DNA of 64,000 bases from Limnohabitans parvus II-B4 (GCF_003063455.1 NZ_NESN01000004.1:309354-373353), one strand, 5' to 3'. Positions 28,329 to 40,748 are shown, counted from the stretch's first letter. Program-made: numbers and translations. The notes: a model not told the origin generated them from the letters alone.

Positions 28329-29112
28329 AGGACTTCTTGACGCCTTCGGCCTTGAGGTAATCCGACTGGGGGAAGTTTTTCTCCAGCACACGCTTGGCGT
28401 CATCGCGCAGGGCGCTCATGCCCATGGCGTCATAAGAGCTGACCAAAATGCCCAGAGCCTCTTCGACGGCAGGCACGCCGGGGTATTCGGCAATGGCTTG
28501 CTGTGCGCGGTTCACCGCTGCGACATGCGCACCACGGCTGGCGTAATAGCGAGCCACATGGACTTCGTAGGCGGCCAAGGCGTTGACGATGTGCAGCATG
28601 CGCTGGCGTGCTTCGGGGGCGTATTTGGAGGCGGGGAAGCGGGTGGTCAACTCTTTGAAGGATTCATAAGAGTCTTTGGCTGCTTTTTGGTCACGCTCTG
28701 ACAGGTCTTGCTTGGTGAGGAACGAGAACATGCCCAAGTTGTCGTTGAAGTTAACCAAGCCTTTGAGGTAGATCGCGTAGTCCAAAGCCGGGCTGGCTGG
28801 GTGCAGGCGGATAAAGCGGTCCAAGGTGGCAATGGCTTGGATCTTGTCACCGGTCTTGTATTGGGCGTAAGCCTTGTCGATTTGGGCTTGCTGCGCCAGA
28901 ACCGTGCCTGCGGCGCGGCCTTCCAGCTTTTCATAAAAGCCAATGGCCTTGTCCCACGCTCCTGCATTGGCTTCGTCGCGAGCTTCGCTGTAAATCTTCT
29001 CGGGCGTCCAGCCGGCGGTCACATCTTTGGGGGTGTTGGCGCAGCCTGACAGAAACAGGCCCACGGCCAAAACCAGGCCACCTGGAACCATCGATAATCT
29101 GAAGCTTCGCAT
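28306..29112 (-). CDS. bamD: Outer membrane assembly lipoprotein BamD
   Basis: Essential subunit of the BAM complex that inserts beta-barrel proteins in the outer membrane. 268 residues with lipobox LSGC (lipid-modified C24) followed by TPR helices: YSEARDEANAGAWDKAIGFY, AQIDKAYAQYKTGDKIQAIA, FIRLHPASPALDYAIYLKGL, RFPASKYAPEARQRMLHIVN. The ATG at 29112 gives a proper lipoprotein signal; longer in-frame starts would place 46 non-signal residues in front and overlap rluD. It is divergent from rluD (starts 52 bases apart), as in many gammaproteobacteria, so a shared promoter region is likely. It overlaps yoaA tail-to-tail. Confidence 0.95.
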   Translation of the reverse strand: MRSFRLSMVPGGLVLAVGLFLSGCANTPKDVTAGWTPEKIYSEARDEANAGAWDKAIGFYEKLEGRAAGTVLAQQAQIDKAYAQYKTGDKIQAIATLDRFIRLHPASPALDYAIYLKGLVNFNDNLGMFSFLTKQDLSERDQKAAKDSYESFKELTTRFPASKYAPEARQRMLHIVNALAAYEVHVARYYASRGAHVAAVNRAQQAIAEYPGVPAVEEALGILVSSYDAMGMSALRDDAKRVLEKNFPQSDYLKAEGVKKSSSWWRLW

Positions 29113-29164
29113 CTGTGACACCCTTGTACTGTTGAACCCCTTGATTATATCGACCGACCCCGAA

Positions 29165-30166
29165 ATGGATGAAGCCGCCGCCCTGCTGGAGGACGGTGAA
29201 CGTGCGCTGGAAGCGTCGGACGAAGAAGTGCGCACCAGCCAGGTGCCCATGGTTTTGCATGGGCAGCGACTGGACCGCGCTTTGGCGCAAATGGTGCCCG
29301 AGTTCTCGCGCAGCTATCTGCAGCAACTGATCGAGCAGGGTGACGCCCTGATCGATGGTCGGGTGGTGACCAAAGTGTCGACCAAAGTTCGCTTGGGGCA
29401 CCGGGTTGAGGTCACGCTGCGCGCCACGCCCCAGTCGCAGGCTTTTGTGCCTGAAGACATGCCGATCGATGTGGTTTATGAAGATGCGCACCTGCGCGTG
29501 ATCAACAAACCGGCGGGTCTGGTGGTGCATCCGGCGCCGGGCAACTGGCGTGGCACCTTGCTCAACGGGCTGTTGGCCCTCGACCCGCTGGCCTCCGATG
29601 TGCCCCGGGCGGGCATTGTGCACAGGCTGGACAAAGACACCAGCGGTTTGATGGTGGTTGCTCGAACACGCCAGGCCATGGATGCATTGGTTCAGCAAAT
29701 CGCGGCACGTGATGTGCATCGCCAATACCTGGCCATTGCCCACAAGCCTTGGACCGCCCCTTCGCCAACGACGGTGGAGGCCGCTATTGGCCGTGACCCC
29801 GCCAACCGCCTGCGCATGGCGGTGGTGGATTTAACGTACCAGTCGGGCAAAACAGCTGCGACCACGATCGAAGTGCTGGACCAAAACCACCTGGGTTGCC
29901 TGGTGCAGTGCACGCTGCACACGGGGCGCACCCACCAGATCAGGGTGCACATGGCCCACATCGGGCATCCCTTGCTGGCGGATGCCGTTTACGGTGGCGC
30001 CAAGGCTGCGGGCATGGAACGCCAGGCTTTGCATGCCTGGCATTTGGCTTTTGTGCATCCGATCACTGGCCAATCGATCGACCTGAGGTCCTCCTTGCCC
30101 ACAGACATGGCCGATGCTCTGGCTGTTTGGGGGCTCGGCTACAATCTGTCCACTCAGGGAGCTTGA
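29165..30166 (+). CDS. rluD: 23S rRNA pseudouridine synthase RluD
   Basis: Makes pseudouridines in helix 69 of 23S rRNA (positions 1911/1915/1917 in E. coli numbering). 333 residues with an N-terminal S4 RNA-binding domain (QRLDRALAQMVPEFSRSYLQ) and the RsuA/RluA catalytic domain with the aspartate in HRLDKDTSGLM; late HTGRTHQIRVHMAHIGHPLL is the RluD-type signature. Start chosen at the ATG 29165 because earlier codons overlap bamD. In enterobacteria yfiH (pgeF) follows rluD; here it is absent and scpB follows after a terminator. Confidence 0.94.
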   Translation: MDEAAALLEDGERALEASDEEVRTSQVPMVLHGQRLDRALAQMVPEFSRSYLQQLIEQGDALIDGRVVTKVSTKVRLGHRVEVTLRATPQSQAFVPEDMPIDVVYEDAHLRVINKPAGLVVHPAPGNWRGTLLNGLLALDPLASDVPRAGIVHRLDKDTSGLMVVARTRQAMDALVQQIAARDVHRQYLAIAHKPWTAPSPTTVEAAIGRDPANRLRMAVVDLTYQSGKTAATTIEVLDQNHLGCLVQCTLHTGRTHQIRVHMAHIGHPLLADAVYGGAKAAGMERQALHAWHLAFVHPITGQSIDLRSSLPTDMADALAVWGLGYNLSTQGA

Positions 30167-30270
30167 GCCAGATACACTGGTTAGAGCGAATCCAGGCCTT
30201 GGTCGATAACCAACGCCCTCCAGAACGGGGTTGTTTCTTCAGAGAAACGGCCATCACCTCTGCACCTTCG

Positions 30271-30290
30271 ACGCCGTGAGGCGTTTTTTT
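30271..30290 (+). terminator. Rho-independent terminator after rluD
   Basis: ACGCC pairs with GGCGT around GTGA, followed by six further T. It lies 105 bases after the rluD stop and 17 before scpB. A second small hairpin (GTTTCT-TCAG-AGAAAC) lies just upstream around 30232-30247. Confidence 0.8.
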
Positions 30291-30306
30291 CCCGAAAGAT
30301 CGACAC

Positions 30307-31074
30307 ATGAATACGGCGCAAGCCAAGCGTGTCCTGGAAACGGCCTTGCTCACAGCAGGTCAGCCTTTGTCATTGCGCGACATGCGCGTTTTATTTGACG
30401 ATGCGCTAGGGGCCGACACACTGCGGCAAATGCTGCAAGACTTACAACAAGAATGGGCTCAAAAAGGCCTGGAACTGACCAGTGTGGCCAGTGGTTGGCG
30501 CTTTCAGAGCCGACCTGAGTTGCGCCAGTTTCTGGATCGCCTTCACCCCGAAAAGCCGCCCAAATACACCCGTGCGGTACTCGAAACCCTGGCCATCATT
30601 GCTTACCGCCAGCCGGTCACCCGTGGCGACATGGAAGACATCCGGGGCGTGACCATCAACTCACAAATCCTCAAACAGTTGGAAGACCGTGGGTGGGTGG
30701 AAGTGATTGGCCACCGTGAAACCGTGGGCCGACCGGGCCTGTATGCCACCACGCGCCAGTTTCTGGACGATTTGGGCCTGTCTGCGCTCGACCAATTGCC
30801 CATGCTCTCTCAGGTGGACGGTCAAACGTCTGCTTTGTCGGGGCTCGTGGATGAGCTGCCAGTGCAGCCGTCTTTGTCTTTGGAGGAGGCCATCAACGCC
30901 TTGCCTTTTGACATGCCCATCGTGCCCGATGCGGCGGCTGAATCTGCCGCAGCTTTTGCCTCTCAAGACGCCACTGGCGTGCCTCCCGATCACAGCGATG
31001 ATCCTAGCCTGTCTGCGAACCCAGATAAACCCACTGACCGTCCGCTGCATGGCGAAGAGTCCTCCAATACATGA
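30307..31074 (+). CDS. scpB: Segregation and condensation protein B
   Basis: Winged-helix subunit of the SMC-ScpAB condensin. 255 residues with the tandem winged-helix core: [47 protein letters not shown] then [18 protein letters not shown], and [21 protein letters not shown]. The acidic C-terminal tail from about residue 175 is low-complexity and lineage-specific. Gene context is typical of Betaproteobacteria (scpB-rluB); scpA is not in the window. Its stop overlaps the rluB start by ATGA. Confidence 0.93.
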   Translation: MNTAQAKRVLETALLTAGQPLSLRDMRVLFDDALGADTLRQMLQDLQQEWAQKGLELTSVASGWRFQSRPELRQFLDRLHPEKPPKYTRAVLETLAIIAYRQPVTRGDMEDIRGVTINSQILKQLEDRGWVEVIGHRETVGRPGLYATTRQFLDDLGLSALDQLPMLSQVDGQTSALSGLVDELPVQPSLSLEEAINALPFDMPIVPDAAAESAAAFASQDATGVPPDHSDDPSLSANPDKPTDRPLHGEESSNT

Positions 31075-32279
31075 ACCAAGATCCTCAAGACGACATCCGT
31101 TCGTCCAAGCCAGACACCGCTGGTCGTTCAGCCAAGTCCGGTGCGCCTGCTGAGTCGGTGTACAAGCCGATTGAGCTGGCCGATGTGGTGTCAGGCCAAT
31201 TCGATGACGAAGAATCTGCCGAAGACGTCGCCATTGATTTGGGTAAGCGCGTTTTGGCCCCTCAGACCGACTCGCCCAAACTGCACAAAGTGCTGGCGCA
31301 AGCCGGCATGGGTTCGCGTTTGGAGATGGAAAAACTGATTGCGGAAGGCCGGATTTCGGTCAACAACGAACCTGCCCATGTGGGGCAGCGTGTGCAATAC
31401 GGTGACCAGATCAAGGTCAACGGTAAGCCGATTCATATCCGCATTGACCCACCGCCACCGCGTGTCATCGCGTACCACAAGCCTGCGGGCGAGATCGTCA
31501 GCCACGACGACCCGCAAAACCGCCCATCGGTATTCCGCAAATTGCCCCGCCTGCAAAACGGTAAATGGCAATCTGTGGGTCGTCTGGATTTGAATACCGA
31601 GGGTTTGCTGCTGTTCACCAGCTCGGGCGAGTTGGCCAACCAGCTGATGCACCCGCGTTTTGGTCTGGAGCGTGAATACGCCGTTCGCGTGTTGGGCGCT
31701 CTGAGCAAGGACGAAAAGCAGCGCCTTCTGGATGGCGTGATGCTGGACGACGGCGCAGCCCAATTTGGCTCCATTGAAGATGGCGGCGGTGAAGGCTCCA
31801 ATTGCTGGTACCGCGTCACGATTTCCGAAGGCCGTAACCGTGAAGTGCGTCGAATGATGGAAGCGGTGGGCCACGCGGTCAGCCGCTTGATCCGCATCCG
31901 TTACGGCGCCATGGTGCTGCCGCATGGTTTGCGTCGTGGTGCCTGGCTGGAGCTCGATGAATCGGATATCCGCGCACTCATGCGCGCTGCAGGCACCTTG
32001 GATCGGACCCGTGTAGCGGCTCCACGCCCGGTCTCACGAACCGACCGCAACGACCGCCGCCCCCGCACAGGCGGACAGGGCAGGGCTGGTACAGCTGTCC
32101 CCCGTGCCAAACCAGCTGCCAAGCCCAACCAGGCACCAGGTGGTTCCGGCTTGCATGCCAAGGCCGATGCCCCGAAAACCGAGGCCAAGTACATTGGAGC
32201 CGAAAGCTTCAATCGCTTGAAAAAAGCCCCGGGCGGTCCAGGCCGGGGTGGGCGAGGCGGTGGTGGTCGCAGCCGTTAA
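31071..32279 (+). CDS. rluB: 23S rRNA pseudouridine(2605) synthase RluB
   Basis: 402 residues. An acidic N-terminal extension (1-60) precedes the S4 domain ([20 protein letters not shown]) and the RsuA-type catalytic domain with the aspartate in [15 protein letters not shown], then EREYAVRV and [17 protein letters not shown] basic, Gly/Arg-rich C-terminal tail (about 310-402, ending [12 protein letters not shown]) is typical for betaproteobacterial RluB and probably adds RNA affinity. Coupled to scpB through ATGA. Confidence 0.93.
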   Translation: MNQDPQDDIRSSKPDTAGRSAKSGAPAESVYKPIELADVVSGQFDDEESAEDVAIDLGKRVLAPQTDSPKLHKVLAQAGMGSRLEMEKLIAEGRISVNNEPAHVGQRVQYGDQIKVNGKPIHIRIDPPPPRVIAYHKPAGEIVSHDDPQNRPSVFRKLPRLQNGKWQSVGRLDLNTEGLLLFTSSGELANQLMHPRFGLEREYAVRVLGALSKDEKQRLLDGVMLDDGAAQFGSIEDGGGEGSNCWYRVTISEGRNREVRRMMEAVGHAVSRLIRIRYGAMVLPHGLRRGAWLELDESDIRALMRAAGTLDRTRVAAPRPVSRTDRNDRRPRTGGQGRAGTAVPRAKPAAKPNQAPGGSGLHAKADAPKTEAKYIGAESFNRLKKAPGGPGRGGRGGGGRSR

Positions 32280-32404
32280 TTTCAGTTTCTCCTGTGGGGC
32301 CATGTGGCTCTGCAGTGTCATTCGGCGGGTCTGCTCAGGTTAGAATAGCGGGCTTTGCCGCATGGCAAAAATGCTTTAAAAACTCTCTCGTTACAGGAAA
32401 TACC

Positions 32405-32830
32405 ATGGCCATCGAACGCACTCTCTCCATCATCAAGCCTGACGCCGTCGCCAAGAACGTCATCGGTCAGATCTACGCCCGTTTCGAAGCTGCAGGCTTG
32501 AAAGTGGTCGCCGCTCGCATGGCTCACCTGTCGCGCGGTGAAGCCGAGCAGTTCTACGCTGTGCACAGCGCACGTCCTTTCTTCAAGGATCTGGTGGATT
32601 TCATGATTTCCGGCCCCGTGATGATTCAAGCCCTGCAAGGCGAGAACGCCATCGCCAAAAACCGCGATCTGATGGGCGCTACCGACCCCAAGAAAGCTGA
32701 CGCTGGCACCATCCGTGCTGACTTCGCTGACAGCATCGATGCCAACGCTGTGCACGGTTCTGACGCCCCTGAAACTGCCGCTGTGGAAATTGCCTTCTTC
32801 TTCCCCGGCATGAACGTTTACGCACGCTGA
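32405..32830 (+). CDS. ndk: Nucleoside diphosphate kinase
   Basis: Transfers the gamma phosphate from NTPs to NDPs. The 141-residue sequence is the standard [21 protein letters not shown] at the start, phosphohistidine H117 in [12 protein letters not shown], and [19 protein letters not shown]. The ATG at 32405 follows GGAAA; an upstream in-frame TTG would add a non-homologous 37-residue extension. A TAGAAT hexamer at 32341-32346 may be its -10 box. It starts the ndk-rlmN-rodZ-ispG-hisS block. Confidence 0.98.
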   Translation: MAIERTLSIIKPDAVAKNVIGQIYARFEAAGLKVVAARMAHLSRGEAEQFYAVHSARPFFKDLVDFMISGPVMIQALQGENAIAKNRDLMGATDPKKADAGTIRADFADSIDANAVHGSDAPETAAVEIAFFFPGMNVYAR

Positions 32831-32863
32831 TCGCGTCGCGGCTCCAGCGCGACCTTGAACACC

Positions 32864-34015
32864 ATGACGGCCAACCTTCTCGAATTTGACCTGGAAGGTC
32901 TGGCCGTTTTTTGTGACGGTCTGGGCGAAAAGCGCTTCCGAGCCACCCAGTTGTTCCGCTGGATTCACCAGCGGGGCGCATCTGATTTCGATCAGATGAG
33001 CGATTTGGCCAAGTCCTTGCGCCAAAAACTCACGTCTCACGCGCACGTTTCGGCGCTGCCCGTGATCAGTCAACACATCTCGACCGACGGCACCATCAAG
33101 TGGTTGTTCGATGTCGGCGGTGGCAATGCCATCGAATCGGTGTTCATTCCCGAAGACGATCGGGGCACCTTGTGCATTTCATCCCAGGCTGGCTGCGCCG
33201 TGGGTTGCCGTTTTTGCTCGACAGGCCACCAAGGCTTCAGTCGCAACTTGACCACAGGCGAAATCCTTGCCCAGTTGTGGTTTGCCGAACACTTTTTGCG
33301 CAAGCACCTCCAAACTGAAGAGCGTGTCATCTCCAATGTGGTGATGATGGGTATGGGTGAGCCCTTGCAAAACTATTCGGCTTTGGTGCCCGCGCTGCGT
33401 GCCATGCTCGATGACCATGGCTACGGCCTGTCCCGCCGCCGCGTCACGGTGTCCACATCGGGCGTGGTGCCCATGATCGAGCGGCTGTCGGCCGATTGCC
33501 CGGTGGCATTGGCGGTGTCGCTGCATGCCCCCAACGATGCATTGCGTGACAACCTGGTGCCGCTCAACCGCAAATACCCGCTTGATGAACTCATGCAGGC
33601 CTGCATTGGCTACCTAGCCCATGCGCCACGCGACTTCATCACCTTTGAATATTGCATGCTCGATGGGGTTAATGATCAGCCCGAGCACGCCAGCCAGCTC
33701 ATCGATCTGGTGCAAAAACATGCCCGCCAAGGCTTGCGTTGCAAGTTCAATCTGATCCCTTTCAATCCTTTCCCAGCTTCGGGTCTGTTGCGTTCGTCTC
33801 AAGCCCGTGTGCAAGCGTTTTCCAAGCAACTGCAGGAAGCGGGCTTGGTGACCACGGTCCGTAAAACACGAGGCGACGACATTGACGCCGCTTGCGGGCA
33901 ATTGGCCGGGGATGTGAAGGATCGTACGCAAGTTCAAAGCCGCATGGCTCAGCAACGAACTATCATGCTTATGCCTGCTTCTTCTGTTCAACCCCAGGAG
34001 TCTGGTGATGTCTGA
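32864..34015 (+). CDS. rlmN: Dual-specificity rRNA/tRNA adenine C2-methyltransferase RlmN
   Basis: Radical-SAM enzyme that methylates A2503 of 23S rRNA and A37 of some tRNAs. 383 residues. The cluster cysteines are C111, C115 and C118 ([12 protein letters not shown]); N-terminal [14 protein letters not shown] is the RNA-binding part; GMGEPLQNY and STSGVVPMI are typical. The late cysteine in [12 protein letters not shown] is the expected methyl-carrying partner. ATG at 32864 fits; an in-frame TTG three codons earlier is less likely. It overlaps rodZ by 8 bases. Confidence 0.96.
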   Translation: MTANLLEFDLEGLAVFCDGLGEKRFRATQLFRWIHQRGASDFDQMSDLAKSLRQKLTSHAHVSALPVISQHISTDGTIKWLFDVGGGNAIESVFIPEDDRGTLCISSQAGCAVGCRFCSTGHQGFSRNLTTGEILAQLWFAEHFLRKHLQTEERVISNVVMMGMGEPLQNYSALVPALRAMLDDHGYGLSRRRVTVSTSGVVPMIERLSADCPVALAVSLHAPNDALRDNLVPLNRKYPLDELMQACIGYLAHAPRDFITFEYCMLDGVNDQPEHASQLIDLVQKHARQGLRCKFNLIPFNPFPASGLLRSSQARVQAFSKQLQEAGLVTTVRKTRGDDIDAACGQLAGDVKDRTQVQSRMAQQRTIMLMPASSVQPQESGDV

Positions 34016-34960
34016 AAACCCAAATTCTGACGAAATCCTGGTGAATTCCACCAGCTTGCCTGAAGCAAAAACGACTGCTGGTAAGTTGCTCAAAGAGGCG
34101 CGTTTGCGTGCAGGGGTGCATTTGGCAGTTTTGTCTGTGGCTTTGAACGTCCCAGTCCGACAACTGGAGGCCCTGGAGGCCGATCAATACCAGTCTGACC
34201 AAAGTCCTGTTTTTGCCCGAGGCCTGGCCTCCAGTGTTTGCCGCCAGTTGCGCGTGGACCCGGCACCGATTTTGGCTTTGTTGCCTCAAGCTGCGAATTA
34301 TCTCGAGCCCAATGGGCTGGTTCGTCAAGCCTACGTTGCACCTGCAAACCTGGGGCGGATGAGCCGTTCATCGGCTGGGCTGTCTGCCCGTGCCTTGTGG
34401 GCGGCTGTGGGCATGGTGGTTTTGATTGCCGCATTGATCTGGTTGCCCAGCCCTGCGCACTGGGCTTGGTTGGATGAGCTTGCCGCTTATCTGTCAACAC
34501 CGACAGTTGAGGTGCGCACAGTCACTTCAGAGCCAGAGGTCATGCCTTTGGCCTCTAACGCTTCAGAGGCTGCGGCGCTGGGGGCTGTTTCTGTTGTCCC
34601 CTCGGCGCCCGCAGCGGTACTGGTTACGCCAACCGTTGTTGCCTCTACCATCGGGGCCGTTCAAAACCCTCCGTCTGTGGCCCAGGAAATACCTAAAACA
34701 CATGCGACCATGGAGATCGCATCGGCTCCGGAGTTGTTGTTCACAGCCACTGACACGAGCTGGATCGAAGTTCGCGATACTAAAAATCAGATGATCTGGA
34801 ATGGTGTTTTGAAGTCGGGTGAAACCAAGAATTTGCAAACCCCTGCATCTGTGAATGTGGCGATTGGTCAAGCCCGAGCCATTCAGGTCAGCATCAAAGG
34901 CCAGGCGTTTGATCTCAAGCCTTTCACCAAAGCCAATGTGGCCCGTTTTGAGGTGAAACC

Positions 34961-34964
<4 letters not shown>
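34008..34964 (+). CDS. rodZ: RodZ-like cytoskeletal membrane protein
   Basis: 318 residues with the RodZ arrangement: cytoplasmic Xre-type helix-turn-helix (about 23-90, [20 protein letters not shown] then [11 protein letters not shown]), one transmembrane helix (about 129-147, [19 protein letters not shown]), an Ala/Pro/Val linker and a periplasmic DUF4115 domain ([18 protein letters not shown]). RodZ anchors MreB and shapes rod cells. CAGGAG 8 bases before the ATG at 34008 decides the start, which is inside the end of rlmN. Its stop overlaps ispG by ATGA. In E. coli the order rlmN-rodZ-ispG is the same. Confidence 0.9.
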
Positions 34965-36228
<1,264 letters not shown>

Positions 36229-36232
<4 letters not shown>

Positions 36233-37557
36233 GCGAGTCGCTGAAAGAAAACACACCCAAGACCGTCAAAGCCCAGAAGCTGGTCGGCGTCAAGGGCATG
36301 AACGACATCCTGCCACCCGACTCTGCGCGTTGGGAATGGCTGGAGGGCCAGGTGCGCTCTTTGATGGCGCGTTACGCCTACCGCAACGTGCGTTTGCCCA
36401 TCGTCGAGCCTACAGCGCTGTTTGTGCGCGGCCTGGGCGAGGTGACCGACATCGTCGAAAAGGAGATGTACTCCTTTGAAGACCGCTTGAACGGCGAGCA
36501 GCTGACCCTGCGTCCTGAAGGCACGGCCGGTCTGGTGCGTGCTGTGGTCGAGCACAACCTGCTGTACGAAGGCGGCAAGCGCCTGTACTACATGGGTCCG
36601 ATGTTTCGCCACGAGCGCCCGCAGCGCGGCCGCTACCGCCAGTTCCACCAGATCGGTGCCGAGGTGCTGGGTTTTGGTGGCCCCGAGGTCGATGCCGAGC
36701 TGATTTTGTTGGCCAACGACCTGTGGAAAGTGCTGGGTCTCAAGGATGTGCGCCTGGAACTCAACAGCCTGGGCCAGCCTGCCGAGCGTCAGGCCCACCG
36801 CGCCGCGCTGATTGCCCACCTGGAAAAGCACAGCGATGTGCTGGACGAAGAAGCCAAGCGCCGCCTGCACAGCAACCCGCTGCGCATTCTGGACACCAAG
36901 AACCCGGCCATGCAAAGCGTGGTCGAGGCCGCCCCCCGATTGCTCGACTTTCTGGGGGAGGCGTCTTTGGCGCACTTCAATGCGGTCAAAGCCATTCTGG
37001 ATGCCAACGGCGTGGCCTACAGCATCAACCCGCGTCTGGTGCGGGGCATGGACTACTACAACCTCACGGTGTTCGAGTTCATCACCACCAGCCTGGGCTC
37101 GCAGGGCACCATTTGCGGCGGTGGCCGATACGACTACCTGATTGAGCAAATTGGCGGCAAGCCATCGCCCGCCGTAGGCTGGGCGCTGGGGGTGGAGCGC
37201 GTGCTCGAACTCATCAAGGAGCAGGGCGAGGCTTTGCCCGATCTGGCCCCTGATGTGTACGCCATCATTCCCGAAACCGCTGCTTTGCCGGTGGCCATGC
37301 AGGTGCTGCAGACTTTGCGCGCCTGTGGCGTGTCGGCGCAGATGCACGCTGGCAGCGGAGACGGCATGGGCAGCATGAAGTCCCAGTTCAAAAAGGCCGA
37401 TGGCTCGGGTGCCCGTTTTGCCCTGGTTTTCGGGGCCGAAGAACTGGCTCAGGGGCTGGTGGCCATCAAGTCACTGCGCGACGGCGAAGGTGCCCAGCGC
37501 ACCGCGTCTTTGAGCACCGTGGCCGAATGGGCCCACAGCCTACAATCCAACACTTGA
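36229..37557 (+). CDS. hisS: Histidyl-tRNA synthetase
   Basis: Class II aminoacyl-tRNA synthetase charging tRNA-His. 442 residues. Motif 1 region [17 protein letters not shown], motif 2 [19 protein letters not shown], histidine-specific [13 protein letters not shown] and [14 protein letters not shown], motif 3 [13 protein letters not shown], then the anticodon-binding domain. Start overlaps the ispG stop by ATGA, and yfgM follows after 24 bases. HisZ at 44.9 kb is a paralogue lacking the synthetase role. Confidence 0.98.
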
Positions 37558-37581
37558 CGCGTTCACAGCAGTAAAGACACC

Positions 37582-38253
37582 ATGGCCACCCCACTCGACC
37601 TCGAAGAACAAGAACAACTCGACCAGATCAAGCATTTCTGGAAGACCTACGGCAACCTGATTTCATGGCTGCTGATCGCGATTTTGGGCAGCTATGCCGC
37701 CTGGAACGGTTACCAATATTGGGAGCGGACGCAGGCCACCAAGGCTGCGGCGCTTTACGACGAGGTTGAGCGTGCAGCTGCAGCGGGTGATGTTGCCCGT
37801 GTAGAGCGCAGCTTGGCCGATATGAAAGACAAGTTCGGCAGCACCCAATTTGCGCAGCAATCGGCTTTGCTGGCTGCCAAAACCCTGCAAGCCCAAGGCA
37901 AAACCGATGCGGCACGTGAGGCTTTGAGCTGGGTTGCCAATGGTGCCTCGGACAAAGCTTACCGTGACATCGCACGTTTGCGACTGGCGGCTTTGCAGCT
38001 GGATGCCAAGGCTTACGACGAAGCTCTGAAACCACTGAGTGGTGAATTCACCCCGGCCATGGTCGGTTTGGCTGCGGATTTGCGTGGGGATGTGTTGCAG
38101 GCCAAAGGTCAAACGGCTGAAGCCATTGCGGCTTACCAGCAAGCCTGGCAAAAACTGGCCGACACCCCTGACTACCGTCGTTTGGTGCAAGCCAAACTCA
38201 ATGCCTTGGGCATCGAGCCTGACGCGGCCGTTCTTTCGGAGACCCCAAAGTGA
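37582..38253 (+). CDS. yfgM: YfgM-family tetratricopeptide membrane protein (ancillary SecYEG subunit)
   Basis: 223 residues. Cytoplasmic N terminus DLEEQEQLDQIKHFWKTYGN, one membrane helix (about 25-42, LISWLLIAILGSYAAW), then a periplasmic TPR-like helical domain (RVERSLADMKDKFGSTQFAQ, LAAKTLQAQGKTDAAREAL, LAALQLDAKAYDEALKPLS). In E. coli YfgM associates with the SecYEG translocon and PpiD. Located, as there, between hisS and bamB. Its TGA and the bamB ATG share a base (TGATG). Confidence 0.92.
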   Translation: MATPLDLEEQEQLDQIKHFWKTYGNLISWLLIAILGSYAAWNGYQYWERTQATKAAALYDEVERAAAAGDVARVERSLADMKDKFGSTQFAQQSALLAAKTLQAQGKTDAAREALSWVANGASDKAYRDIARLRLAALQLDAKAYDEALKPLSGEFTPAMVGLAADLRGDVLQAKGQTAEAIAAYQQAWQKLADTPDYRRLVQAKLNALGIEPDAAVLSETPK

Positions 38254-39386
38254 TGACTGTTTTTTCGCACACCTGGACCCGCTTGACTTGGCTGGGGGCC
38301 TTGGCAATCGCCATTTCTGCGTGTTCCAGCGCACCTGAAAAACCACAACCAGCCGCATTGCCTGCCGTGTCGGGTCAGGTGGCGGTGAAGCAAGTCTGGT
38401 CCAACAGCATCGGTGCAGTGACTTCCCCCTTGTTTGCGTCTGTTCATGGCGATCAAGTGGCGGTGGCCTCCACGCAAGGTCAGGTGGCCTTGATCAATGC
38501 GGGCACGGGACAGGATGTGTGGCGTCTCAACCTCAATACCCCCATTCAGGCGGGCGTGAGTGGTGATGGCCAGCGTTTTGCCGTGATCACGCAAACCAAC
38601 GAAGTGGTGGCCATCGAAGCGGGCAAAGTGGTTTGGCGTTACCGCTTGCCGGCCTTGTCCTACACCGCGCCCTTGGTGGCTGGTGGCCGCGTTTTTGTGT
38701 TGACGGCTGACCGTGCTGTGACCGCGCTGGATGGCGCTTCCGGGCAAAAGCTCTGGAGCCAACAGCGCACGGGTGACCCCTTGGTTTTGAAGCAAGCGGG
38801 CTTGTTGATCCCGTTTGGCGACACTTTGCTGGCGGGTTGGGGCGGGCGTTTGGCCTCTTTGAACCCGAGCACAGGCGCTGTGCGTTGGGAAACCTTGATC
38901 GGTTCGTCGCGCGGCACCAACGAAGTTGAACGCCTGGTGGACTTGGTGGCAGGGGCCAGTCGCCTTGGCAATGCCGTGTGTGTGCGCGCATTCCAGTCGG
39001 CGGTCTCGTGTGTGGATGCCAACCGTGGCACCACCTTGTGGACGCGTCCAGCGCAAGGCCACGAAGGCCTGGACGGTGACGACAATCTGGTTTTTGGTAC
39101 CGAGTCCGACAGCAAGGTCGTGGCTTGGCAGCGTCAGGGTGGTCAGCCCGCCTGGACGCAAGACGCCTTGCGCTTTCGGGGCCTGAGCGCACCTTTGGTG
39201 TTGGGGCGTTCGGTGGTACTGGGGGATGACAAGGGTTGGGTTCACTTTCTGGCGCGTCAGGATGGTCAGGCCTTGCAACGCTTGAGCACAGACGGCAGCG
39301 CCATTGTGGGCAAACCCGTGGCCGTTGGCCAAACGATGGTGGTGGTGACACGCACCGGGGGCGTCTTCGGATTTCGCCCTGAATGA
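38253..39386 (+). CDS. bamB: Outer membrane assembly lipoprotein BamB
   Basis: Beta-propeller lipoprotein of the BAM complex, 377 residues. The signal ends in a lipobox ISAC (lipid-modified C24). Mature part contains repeated PQQ-like blades: VAVASTQGQVALINAGTGQD, AVITQTNEVVAIEAGKVVWR, VFVLTADRAVTALDGASGQK, LLAGWGGRLASLNPSTGAVR. The ATG at 38253 is chosen; a GTG one codon upstream is also in frame. Expected partner BamD is encoded at 28.3 kb. Confidence 0.94.
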   Translation: MTVFSHTWTRLTWLGALAIAISACSSAPEKPQPAALPAVSGQVAVKQVWSNSIGAVTSPLFASVHGDQVAVASTQGQVALINAGTGQDVWRLNLNTPIQAGVSGDGQRFAVITQTNEVVAIEAGKVVWRYRLPALSYTAPLVAGGRVFVLTADRAVTALDGASGQKLWSQQRTGDPLVLKQAGLLIPFGDTLLAGWGGRLASLNPSTGAVRWETLIGSSRGTNEVERLVDLVAGASRLGNAVCVRAFQSAVSCVDANRGTTLWTRPAQGHEGLDGDDNLVFGTESDSKVVAWQRQGGQPAWTQDALRFRGLSAPLVLGRSVVLGDDKGWVHFLARQDGQALQRLSTDGSAIVGKPVAVGQTMVVVTRTGGVFGFRPE

Positions 39387-39405
39387 TGGATCGGAAAATT
39401 TTTAA

Positions 39406-40746
39406 GTGAAACCTGTACTGGCCCTGGTAGGCCGCCCCAATGTGGGCAAATCCACGCTGTTCAACCGACTCACCAAGAGTCGGGATGCCATCGTGGCCGA
39501 TTTTGCGGGCCTGACCCGTGACCGCCATTACGGCAATGGCAAGCAAGGCCGTCAAGAATTCATCGTGATCGATACGGGCGGTTTTGAGCCCGACGCCAGC
39601 AGCGGCATCTACAAAGAGATGGCCAAGCAAACGCAACAAGCGGTGGCCGAGGCCGATGTGGTCATTTTTGTGGTCGATGCACGGGGTGGCCTGTCTGCCC
39701 AAGACCATGACATCGCCAAATACTTGCGCAAGATCGGCAAGCCCTGCCTATTGGTGGCCAACAAAGCCGAAGGCATGCTCGAAGGCATTCAGCTGACCGA
39801 GTTTTATGAGCTGGGTCTGGGTGAGGTGATCGCCATCTCGGCGGCCCATGGCCAAGGCACCCGCGGTCTGGTGGAGCTGGCTTTCGAGTTGCTCAACCTG
39901 CCCGACGAACCGGAAGAAACCGAGGAAGACCCCACGGTCATCAAGCTGGCCGTAGCTGGCCGCCCCAACGTGGGCAAGTCCACCTTGATCAACACTTGGC
40001 TGGGTGAAGAGCGACTGGTCGCTTTTGACATGCCGGGCACCACGCGTGATGCGATTTCGGTGCCCTTTGAGCGCCAAGGCCAGAAGTTCGAGCTGATCGA
40101 TACCGCCGGTTTGCGCCGCAAGGGCAAAGTGTTTGAAGCCATCGAGAAGTTCTCGGTGGTCAAAACCCTGCAAGCGATCGAGTCGGCCAACGTGGTCTTG
40201 CTCTTGCTTGATGCCGAGCAAGGCGTGACCGACCAGGATGCCCACATCGCGGGCTATGCGCTCGAAAGCGGCCGCGCCATGGTGCTGGCCATCAACAAGT
40301 GGGATGCGGTCGATGAATACCAGCGCCAGTTGGTGCAACGCTCGATTGAGAACCGTTTGCCGTTTTTGAGCTTTGCCAACATGCACTTCATTTCGGCCAA
40401 AAAACGCCAGGGATTGGGCCCCGTCTGGGCTTCGATCGTCCAGGCGCACAAATCGGCCATGTGCAAGATGAGCACGCCGATTTTGACGCGCTTGCTGCTC
40501 GAAGCCGTGCAGTTCCAGAGCCCCCAGCGCGGTGGCATGTTCCGCCCCAAGCTCCGCTATGCCCACCAGGGCGGCATGAACCCGCCTGTCATTGTGGTTC
40601 ATGGCAATTCCTTGGAGCACGTGACCGACACCTACAAGCGTTTTCTGGAAGGGCGCTTCCGCAAAGCCTTCAGTTTGGCCGGCACGCCGCTGCGGATTGA
40701 GATGAAGACATCCTCCAATCCTTATGCGGACAAAGAATCCAGTTGA
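39406..40746 (+). CDS. der: Ribosome-assembly GTPase Der (EngA)
   Basis: Double-GTPase needed for 50S maturation, 446 residues. First G domain: [11 protein letters not shown] (9-19), DTGG, NKAEG; second: [14 protein letters not shown] (about 186), [15 protein letters not shown]; then the KH-like domain with [20 protein letters not shown] and RYKRFLEG-type end ([13 protein letters not shown]). It uses a GTG start (39406), 19 bases after bamB. A 25-bp palindrome separates it from hfq. Confidence 0.97.
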   Translation: MKPVLALVGRPNVGKSTLFNRLTKSRDAIVADFAGLTRDRHYGNGKQGRQEFIVIDTGGFEPDASSGIYKEMAKQTQQAVAEADVVIFVVDARGGLSAQDHDIAKYLRKIGKPCLLVANKAEGMLEGIQLTEFYELGLGEVIAISAAHGQGTRGLVELAFELLNLPDEPEETEEDPTVIKLAVAGRPNVGKSTLINTWLGEERLVAFDMPGTTRDAISVPFERQGQKFELIDTAGLRRKGKVFEAIEKFSVVKTLQAIESANVVLLLLDAEQGVTDQDAHIAGYALESGRAMVLAINKWDAVDEYQRQLVQRSIENRLPFLSFANMHFISAKKRQGLGPVWASIVQAHKSAMCKMSTPILTRLLLEAVQFQSPQRGGMFRPKLRYAHQGGMNPPVIVVHGNSLEHVTDTYKRFLEGRFRKAFSLAGTPLRIEMKTSSNPYADKESS

Positions 40747-40748
40747 TA